DNA from: Streptomyces sp. NBC_00443
GTDB lineage: Bacteria; Actinomycetota; Actinomycetes; Streptomycetales; Streptomycetaceae
Assembly (NCBI RefSeq): GCF_036014175.1
Contig: NZ_CP107917.1
Location: 8,866,001-8,930,000, forward strand
Direction: 5' to 3'
Length of the DNA: 64,000 bases
Made by a program: the position numbers and the translations under genes. Positions 58,744-64,000 of this stretch are shown in pieces. Each line of letters begins with the position of its first letter. The first letter of the stretch is position 1. The notes under the pieces are model-generated. The model made no database searches. It was not told the DNA's origin and saw nothing but the letters and a program-made list of their open reading frames with translations.

Positions 58744-59400
58744 ATGGCAGGCAGGACGCTGCGGGAGGAACAGGTCAACGCGACCCGGGAGCTGCTGCTG
58801 ACCGCGGCCGAGCGGCTCTTCGCCGAACACGGGGTGTACGCGGTGTCCAACCGTCAGGTCAGCGAGGCCGCGGGGCAGGGCAACAACACCGCGGTCGGCT
58901 ACCACTTCGGGACCAAGGCCGACCTGGTCCGCGCCATCGTCCGCAAGCACGCCACGCGCATCGAGGAGATCCGCGCCCGGCTGCTCGCCGACCTGACGGA
59001 CGCGGACCCCGACGACGTGCGCGGCTGGGTGGACTGCCTGGTCCGCCCGGTGCTCGAACACCTCGCGGCCCTGGGCAGCCCCACGTGGTACGCGCGGTTC
59101 TGCGCCCAGGTCGTCTCCGATCCGGCGCTGCACCAGATCATGGTCGAGGAGGCCCTCACCTCCCCGTCCCTGCAGACGATCATCGAAGGCCTCAAGCGGT
59201 GCCTGCCCGACCTCCCGGCCGAGGTGAGCGCCGAACGCGGGGAGATGGTCCGCCACCTGATCGTCCATGTGGCCGCCGACCGCGAACGCGCCCTCGCCGA
59301 GCACACGCCCACCCCGCGCTCCAGCTGGAACGACGCCGCCACGGGCCTCGCCGACGCAGTCATCGGCATGTGGCTGGCGCCCGCCACACCGGTCCGCTGA
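58744..59400 (+). CDS. TetR-family transcriptional regulator
   Basis: A 218-residue regulator starting MAGRTLREEQVNATRELLL. The helix-turn-helix spans about 14-58 (VSNRQVSEAAGQGNNTAVGY HFG pattern). The remaining helices form a ligand-binding domain. An upstream in-frame ATG at 58675 would add a basic tail of 23 residues. It precedes the leader ORF and the atypical OmpR regulator, which in turn precede the P450 operon, so it may control oxidative metabolism of a small molecule. Confidence 0.85.
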   Translation: MAGRTLREEQVNATRELLLTAAERLFAEHGVYAVSNRQVSEAAGQGNNTAVGYHFGTKADLVRAIVRKHATRIEEIRARLLADLTDADPDDVRGWVDCLVRPVLEHLAALGSPTWYARFCAQVVSDPALHQIMVEEALTSPSLQTIIEGLKRCLPDLPAEVSAERGEMVRHLIVHVAADRERALAEHTPTPRSSWNDAATGLADAVIGMWLAPATPVR

Positions 59401-59432
59401 CACCCCGCACGGAGCACGACAAGGAGCCGACG

Positions 59433-59489
59433 GTGAAACCGACTCACAGCCAAGGCCGCCCTCGCGACGGCGGACGAGGCGGGTTATGA
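59433..59489 (+). CDS. Possible 18-residue leader peptide with a TTA codon, overlapping the next start
   Basis: GTG at 59433 is preceded by an AAGGAG site (59421-59426) at suitable distance. The frame encodes 18 residues and ends GGG-TTA-TGA. The TTA at 59484-59486 is the last sense codon and the stop overlaps the ATG of the response regulator (TTATGA). TTA codons are nearly absent from Streptomyces genes and depend on the bldA tRNA. I see no other in-frame TTA in the real genes of this window. Existence as a translated peptide is inferred, not proven. Confidence 0.5.
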   Translation: MKPTHSQGRPRDGGRGGL

Positions 59490-60238
59490 ACCCGAGGCAG
59501 ACGACCCCGCCCGAGGCCGGCCACTCTCAGGAACCGCCGGTCCTTGCGCGGGGTGCCGGTCAGCGCATTCTGGTCGTGGCCGGCGAAGCCGACCTCGCCG
59601 AACTGCTCTCGACCACCCTGGAGTTGGCCGGTTACCGGATCAGCCTCACCGGCACCGGCGTCGACGCGCTGGCGTGGATTGCGGAGCGGCGGTTCGAGCT
59701 GGTCGTGTTCGACACCGACGTGCCGGACATGGCGCGATTCAGCCGGGAGCACCGGCCCCGGCTTCCGTATCGCCCGCCCGTCCTGCTGCTCAGCGGGACC
59801 GACTCCCTGCACCGGCTCGTACCCGAACTCGGGCCGGGAGAGCGGGACTACGTCACCAAGCCCTTCCGGGTGGCCGAAGTCCTCGCCAGGATCCAGGTGT
59901 TGTTGCGGGGCGCCCGGCCCGGCCCGTCAAGGGGACATCCGCTGCAGTACGGGGACCTCGTGCTGGACGACTCGGTGTGCAGGGCACGGCGCGGGACGCG
60001 GGTGCTCGAACTCACGCCCGCGGAGTACCGGTTGCTGCGCCACCTCCTGGTCAACGCGCACCGGGTGCTGTCCAAGGAGCAGATCGGCCGCTACGTCTGG
60101 GGCGACCACCGCGGCGACAACGCGATCGAGCAACTCGTCTCCCGGCTGCGCCGCAAGGTGGACCGGGACGCCTCCGTGCTGATCCATACGCGCCGGGGCT
60201 TCGGCTACTGGCTGGGCCGGGCCGAGAACCGTCCCTGA
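59486..60238 (+). CDS. Orphan, atypical OmpR/PhoB-family response regulator
   Basis: A 250-residue regulator with an N-terminal extension of about 25 residues, a receiver domain and a C-terminal winged helix (LELTPAEYRLLRHLL, then SRLRRKVDRD and HTRRGFGYWL). The receiver keeps the acceptor-like D76 (VVFDTDVPD) and K in YVTKPF but replaces the usual acidic pair: VVAGEADL stands where VVDDEPDL is expected. Magnesium binding and phosphorylation may therefore be impaired. No kinase is adjacent. The ATG overlaps the leader ORF stop, and the P450 operon follows by 153 bp. Confidence 0.88.
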   Translation: MNPRQTTPPEAGHSQEPPVLARGAGQRILVVAGEADLAELLSTTLELAGYRISLTGTGVDALAWIAERRFELVVFDTDVPDMARFSREHRPRLPYRPPVLLLSGTDSLHRLVPELGPGERDYVTKPFRVAEVLARIQVLLRGARPGPSRGHPLQYGDLVLDDSVCRARRGTRVLELTPAEYRLLRHLLVNAHRVLSKEQIGRYVWGDHRGDNAIEQLVSRLRRKVDRDASVLIHTRRGFGYWLGRAENRP

Positions 60239-60265
60239 GCCCGGCATTCCTGTGATCTGGGCCAC

Positions 60266-60290
60266 GTCAGCCTCCTGTCAGGAAACTGAC
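60266..60290. promoter_or_regulatory. 25-bp dyad upstream of the P450 operon
   Basis: GTCAGCCTCCTGTCAGGAAACTGAC is symmetric about base 60278. Ten of its twelve base pairs match (GTCAG/CTGAC outer, TCCTG/CAGGA inner). It lies 101 bp before the P450 ATG and is a strong operator candidate. Confidence 0.7.
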
Positions 60291-60391
60291 CGGGTCGCGT
60301 CAGCCCGCTCTGTTTGCATGTGCTCATCGAGGCCTCGCCCCCTTCGCCCGGCGCTCCACCCCACCCGGAGCCCCCACATCCGAGGAGAACC

Positions 60392-61624
60392 ATGGCCGAC
60401 ATCCTGACCGACCCCGCGCCCGAAGCACCCGACGCCGTCCCCGAGTTCCCGATGCCCAGGGAGTCCCGCTGCCCCTTCGACCCGCCGCCCGCGCTCAAGG
60501 ACCTGCAGGCGCAGGCCCCGCTGACCAAGGTGCGGCTGTGGGACGGCAGTGAGCCCTGGCTCGTGACCCGGTACGCCGAGCAGCGGGCCCTGCTGGGCGA
60601 CGCGCGCGTCAGCGCCGACACCGACAGCCCCGGCTATCCCACCAAGGCCAGCCCCGACGCCGGCGAGGGCAAGCTCAGCTTCATCATGATGGACGACCCC
60701 GAACACGCCCGGCTGCGCCGGATGGTGACCGCGCCGTTCGCGGTCAAGAAGGTCGAGGCACTGCGGCCCGCCGTACAGCGCATCGTGGACGGCCTGATCG
60801 ACGACATGCTGGCCGGCCCGTCCCCGGTGGACCTGGTGGACGTGTTCGCGCTGCCGATCCCGTCGCTGGTGATCTGCGAGCTGCTGGGCGTGCCCTACGA
60901 GGAGCACGACTTCTTCCAGGAGCACACCAAGACCATGGTCCGTACGACCGCCACGCCCGAGGAACGGGGCAAGGCGAGCCGGGATGTCGCGGGCTACCTC
61001 GCCGGACTCCTGGGCAAGCGGCTCGCCGAGCCGAAGGACGACCTGCTGTCGAGCATCGCCGGACGCATCGCCGCCGGTGAACTCACCCACCAGCAGGCGA
61101 CCGAGATGGGCCTGCTCCTGCTGATCGCGGGCCACGAGACCACCGCGAACATGATCGCGCTCGGCACCCTGGCACTGCTCCAGAACCCCGGCCAACTGGC
61201 ACTGCTGCGCGAGACCGACGACCCCGAGTTCGTCGCCGGGGCCGTCGAGGAACTCCTGCGCTACCTGCACATCACCCACCTGGGCAGGCGCCGTGCGGTG
61301 ACCGAGGACATCGAGATCGGCGGCCAGGTGATCAAGGCCGGCGAGGGCGTCATCATGGTCAACGAGATCGGCAACCGCGACCCCGAGGTCTTCGCCGACC
61401 CCGACCGCCTGGACCTCACCCGCGACGCCCGCCGCCACGTCGCCTTCGGTTTCGGCGTCCACCAGTGCCTGGGCCAGCCGCTGGCCCGGATGGAACTCCA
61501 GGTCGTCTACGGCACCCTCTACAAGCGCATCCCGACCCTGAAGCCGGCCGCCCCGCTGCAGGATGTCCGCTTCAAGAGCGACGCGTTCATCTACGGCGTC
61601 CACGCACTGCCCGTTTCCTGGTGA
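60392..61624 (+). CDS. Cytochrome P450, CYP105-like
   Basis: A 410-residue soluble bacterial P450. Landmarks: the I-helix oxygen-binding motif AGHETT (E249, T250), the K-helix ExxR (EELLR), and the haem loop FGFGVHQCLG with the ligand C359. The N-terminus (PMPRESRCPFDPPP) is typical of CYP105 relatives, which hydroxylate diverse small molecules and xenobiotics. A GAGGAGAACC site precedes the ATG. Ferredoxin and reductase genes follow, giving a complete electron chain. Substrate unknown. Confidence 0.92.
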   Translation: MADILTDPAPEAPDAVPEFPMPRESRCPFDPPPALKDLQAQAPLTKVRLWDGSEPWLVTRYAEQRALLGDARVSADTDSPGYPTKASPDAGEGKLSFIMMDDPEHARLRRMVTAPFAVKKVEALRPAVQRIVDGLIDDMLAGPSPVDLVDVFALPIPSLVICELLGVPYEEHDFFQEHTKTMVRTTATPEERGKASRDVAGYLAGLLGKRLAEPKDDLLSSIAGRIAAGELTHQQATEMGLLLLIAGHETTANMIALGTLALLQNPGQLALLRETDDPEFVAGAVEELLRYLHITHLGRRRAVTEDIEIGGQVIKAGEGVIMVNEIGNRDPEVFADPDRLDLTRDARRHVAFGFGVHQCLGQPLARMELQVVYGTLYKRIPTLKPAAPLQDVRFKSDAFIYGVHALPVSW

Positions 61625-61680
61625 CGGCTCCTCCTCACCCGCACACGAACAACACCCCGTACGAAGAAGGGAATCCGGTC

Positions 61681-61875
61681 ATGAAGGTGGAGCTGGAAGC
61701 AGACAAGTGCGTCGCGTCCGGACAGTGCGTGCTCGCCGCGATGGACGTGTTCGACCAGGACGACGACGGCATCGCGATCCTGCTCGACGAGCAGCCCGCC
61801 GCCGAGCATCTCGACGGCGTTCGTGAGGCCGTCGCGATCTGCCCGGCCGCCGCGATCCGGCTGGTGGACCAGTGA
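61681..61875 (+). CDS. [3Fe-4S] ferredoxin for the P450
   Basis: A 64-residue ferredoxin. Three cysteines (C10, C16 in CVASGQC and C54 in ICPAAAI) are arranged as in P450-partner [3Fe-4S] ferredoxins. It carries one electron from the reductase to the P450. The stop overlaps the reductase start (GTGA), so the two are translationally coupled. Confidence 0.93.
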   Translation: MKVELEADKCVASGQCVLAAMDVFDQDDDGIAILLDEQPAAEHLDGVREAVAICPAAAIRLVDQ

Positions 61876-63050
61876 GGCGCATCGTCGTCGTGGGCGCCTC
61901 GGCCGCCGGACTCGCGGCGGCCGAGACGCTCCGCCGCGAGGGCTACGACGGCACGCTCATCCTTGTGGGTGACGAACCGCACGCCCCGTACGACCGCCCC
62001 CCGCTGTCCAAGCAGGTGCTGGCCGGCGAGTGGGATCCCGAGCGGCCGGCGCTGCGCACTCCTGACGACCTGGCCGGCCTCGGCCTCGTCCTGCGCCTCG
62101 GCGTGGCCGCCACGGGCCTCCGACTCGCCGACGGCACAGTGGAGTTGGCCGACGGATCGCTGGTGCCGTACGACGGGCTGATCCTGGCCACCGGAGTACG
62201 GCCGCGTCGGCTGCCGGGGCAGGGCGGGCATGTGCTGCGCACCCTGGACGACGCCCTGCGGCTGCGGGACCGGCTGGCCCCGGGCAGGCGACTGGTCGTG
62301 GTCGGTGCCGGGTTCCTCGGGGCCGAGGCCGCCGCGGTCGCCCGGCGGCTGGGCTGCGACGTCACGCTCCTCGAACCCGCCCCGGTGCCGCTGGCGCACG
62401 CCGTCGGCACGGAGGTCGGCGAGATGCTGACGCGGGCCCATCTGGAACGGGGCGTGGACCTTCGCTGCGGTGTCACCGTCACCGAGGTCACCGAGAGCGG
62501 CGTACGGCTCGCCGACGGTGAACCGGTCGACGCCGACGAGGTGTTGATCGCGGTCGGCTCGCTGCCCAACACCGACTGGCTGGACGGCAGCGGGCTCACC
62601 GTCGCCGACGGCGTGGTGTGCGACGAGTACTGCGAGGCCGCACCCAACGTGTACGCCGCCGGCGACGTCGCCCGCTGGCACAACCCGCTGTTCGGGCAGT
62701 CGACGCGGATCGAGCACCGCACCAACGCCGCCGAACAGGGCATGGCGGCCGCCCGCAATCTGCTCGACCCTGACGGGCGCAAGCCGTTCGCGCCGGTGCC
62801 GTACTTCTGGTCCGACCAGTACGACATGAAGATCCAGGCGTTCGGCTGTCTGCGCGGCCACGACGAAGTCGCGATCGTCCACGGCGACCTGACGGAACGC
62901 CGGTTCGTCGCCGCCTATCGCACCGGCGACCGCGTCACCGGCGCGCTTGCGGTGGGCATGCCGCCCCGTGTGATCAGGCAGTGGCGACAGGCGATCGCTG
63001 CCGGCACGAACTGGCTGGAGGCGGTGGGTGCCAGGGAAGCCGTAAATTAA
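61872..63050 (+). CDS. FAD-dependent ferredoxin reductase
   Basis: A 392-residue flavoprotein with the FAD motif IVVVGASAAGLAAAETL, the NAD(P)H motif VVVGAGFLGAEAAAVA and VYAAGDVARWH. It resembles putidaredoxin-reductase-type enzymes that feed bacterial P450s. It overlaps the ferredoxin gene by 4 bp. The C-terminal domain (about 310-392) begins at PVPYFWSDQYD, typical of the family. Confidence 0.92.
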   Translation: MRRIVVVGASAAGLAAAETLRREGYDGTLILVGDEPHAPYDRPPLSKQVLAGEWDPERPALRTPDDLAGLGLVLRLGVAATGLRLADGTVELADGSLVPYDGLILATGVRPRRLPGQGGHVLRTLDDALRLRDRLAPGRRLVVVGAGFLGAEAAAVARRLGCDVTLLEPAPVPLAHAVGTEVGEMLTRAHLERGVDLRCGVTVTEVTESGVRLADGEPVDADEVLIAVGSLPNTDWLDGSGLTVADGVVCDEYCEAAPNVYAAGDVARWHNPLFGQSTRIEHRTNAAEQGMAAARNLLDPDGRKPFAPVPYFWSDQYDMKIQAFGCLRGHDEVAIVHGDLTERRFVAAYRTGDRVTGALAVGMPPRVIRQWRQAIAAGTNWLEAVGAREAVN

Positions 63051-63064
63051 TTGAGTTACGCAAT
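63050..63064. promoter_or_regulatory. AT-rich inverted repeat upstream of the MarR gene
   Basis: ATTG and CAAT flank a 7-nt spacer, next to AATTAATT at 63045-63052. This AT-rich patch overlaps the end of the reductase gene and lies just before the MarR start, where a MarR operator or promoter is expected. Confidence 0.5.
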
Positions 63065-63083
63065 GAGATGGTAAAGTGGCCCC

Positions 63084-63605
63084 ATGTCCACACCACCGCT
63101 CCCCGAACTCCCCGACACGCCCGCGTCCCCGGAAGTGATCGAGATCGAGCGGGCGCTCACCCGCATCACCTATCTGAGTACGCGGGCCCGGCAGCACGAC
63201 CGGCTCATGGCCCTGGCCGACGTGCCGTTGGACCGGGCCGCCGTGGCGCTTCTGCGTCAGGTCGCCGACTCGGAGTCGCTGCGTCCCGGGGAGCTGGCCA
63301 ACCGGCTCGGTGTGGAGGCCTCGCACGTGACGCGCACGGTGCAGCAACTGCAGAAGAGCGGCTATGTCACCCGGGTGCCGGATCCGCGGGACCGTCGCGC
63401 CCAGCGCATCGAGCTCACCGAGCCCGGCCGGCAGGCCATCGCCCGGGTCCGTGAGGCCGGCGCCCGCGGTATGCAGCTCGCCCTGTCCGACTGGACCCCC
63501 GAGGAGCTGCGGCAGCTGGCCGCCCTCTTCCACCGCATGGTCGACGACTTCCTCGCCCACGCCGTCGACGAGGACACCGAACAGCAGCCGGCCGGGACCG
63601 TCTGA
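63084..63605 (+). CDS. MarR-family transcriptional regulator
   Basis: A 173-residue winged helix regulator: DNA-binding segment LRPGELANRLGVEASHVTRT with the wing GYVTRVPDPRDRRAQ, followed by dimerisation helices. It is 33 bp downstream of the reductase and convergent with an MFS gene. MarR proteins usually respond to aromatic or drug-like ligands, fitting a neighbouring P450 and exporter. Confidence 0.9.
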   Translation: MSTPPLPELPDTPASPEVIEIERALTRITYLSTRARQHDRLMALADVPLDRAAVALLRQVADSESLRPGELANRLGVEASHVTRTVQQLQKSGYVTRVPDPRDRRAQRIELTEPGRQAIARVREAGARGMQLALSDWTPEELRQLAALFHRMVDDFLAHAVDEDTEQQPAGTV

Positions 63606-63626
63606 CCTGCCCGTGCCACTGCCCTC

Positions 63627-64000
63627 TCACGCCGACGCGGTGCGAGGGCGGTGGCCGTGGGCGTCGCCGGGGGCATCGGATGCCGGGGTGGCGTCGGTCT
63701 GTGCCTGTCCGGGCGAGGCAGGCTCCCGCAGCCCGCGCAGCAGCAGCCGTCCCAGCACGGGCAGGGCGATCAGCGGGACGAGCGCCGTCCGCAGCGAGGT
63801 GGCATCGGCCAGCGCGCCGATCACCGGGGCGGCGAGACCGCCCACGCTCACGGCCAGCCCCAGCGTGACACCGCTCGCGGTGCCCACCCGGCGAGGCAGG
63901 TAGTCCTGGCCGAGCGTGACGTGCAGCGAGAACGGGACATACAGGCCGGCCGACGTCAGGGCCACGAACAGATACACCGCCGGTCCTGGAACGAGTACCA
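63627..64000 (-). CDS. MFS transporter, C-terminal part (start outside window)
   Basis: The last 123 residues of a major-facilitator protein enter from the right edge; the frame stays open to base 64000 (VLVPGPAVYLFVALTSAG). Helices alternate with GQDYLPRRVGTASG, a segment typical of fosmidomycin-resistance-like (Fsr) exporters. The tail is polar. It is convergent with the MarR gene. Confidence 0.8.
   Translation of the reverse strand, partial: VLVPGPAVYLFVALTSAGLYVPFSLHVTLGQDYLPRRVGTASGVTLGLAVSVGGLAAPVIGALADATSLRTALVPLIALPVLGRLLLRGLREPASPGQAQTDATPASDAPGDAHGHRPRTASA

Overview
The window is high-GC actinobacterial chromosome, almost certainly Streptomyces. Evidence: near-absolute G/C third positions in every real gene, a WhiB-family protein, a SigB/F-type sigma factor, a complete GlgE glycogen/trehalose operon, DUF5133 and DUF4032 proteins, many TetR/MarR/LysR regulators, and near-total absence of TTA codons. 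Genes are packed on both strands in short operons. No rRNA, functional tRNA, CRISPR array, IS element or prophage was found. The gene mix (secreted glycosidases, transporters, regulators, specialised redox enzymes) looks like an arm or sub-core region.

Layout. 1-6.3 kb: a ROK repressor (5' end missing) leads a plant-polysaccharide operon of secreted GH27, GH95 and an SGNH lipoprotein hydrolase. 6.4-9.3 kb: a large AAA/LuxR regulator that reads as broken. 9.3-12.8 kb: a translationally coupled three-gene redox-signalling module (receiver/thioredoxin-reductase-like fusion, cNMP-binding histidine kinase, UBP-type zinc finger). 12.9-21.1 kb: single genes (VOC, universal stress protein, DUF4032, MBL hydrolase, AlkB-like, TetR plus KstD-like flavoprotein, DUF488, YkuD-like lipoprotein, WhiB). 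21.2-28.9 kb: genes with a basic-amino-acid flavour (saccharopine-dehydrogenase-like, LysG/LysE, Orn/Lys/Arg decarboxylase) with an MFS exporter and a cNMP-binding protein. 28.9-36.1 kb: FUSC-type membrane protein, type II NADH dehydrogenase-like protein, two secreted proteins, acyl-CoA ligase. 36.2-46.9 kb: glgE-treS-mak-glgB on the minus strand and, divergently, a small unknown gene with glgX on the plus strand. 46.9-50 kb: VOC protein, ANTAR protein, sigma factor. 50-56.4 kb: stand-alone hemC, MFS, ArsR-type regulator, questin-oxidase-like protein, NLP toxin-like protein, ATP-dependent DNA ligase. 56.5-64 kb: NarL-type two-component pair, TetR, an orphan atypical OmpR regulator with a TTA-containing leader ORF, a P450/ferredoxin/reductase operon, MarR and the end of an MFS gene.

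How the genes work together. GlgE, TreS, Mak and GlgB interconvert trehalose, maltose-1-phosphate and branched alpha-glucan; GlgX debranches the polymer. The P450, [3Fe-4S] ferredoxin and FAD reductase form a self-sufficient class I monooxygenase chain flanked by three regulators. The kinase, receiver/flavoprotein and zinc finger form a coupled signalling unit of unknown input.

Sequence quality. Six genes (ROK, LuxR, kinase, glgE twice, glgX twice, VOC) are interrupted by eight single-base losses, all in the same direction and all at or beside short G or C runs. This points to homopolymer undercalling in the assembly rather than real pseudogenes. Only the LuxR gene carries an additional in-frame stop that this does not explain.
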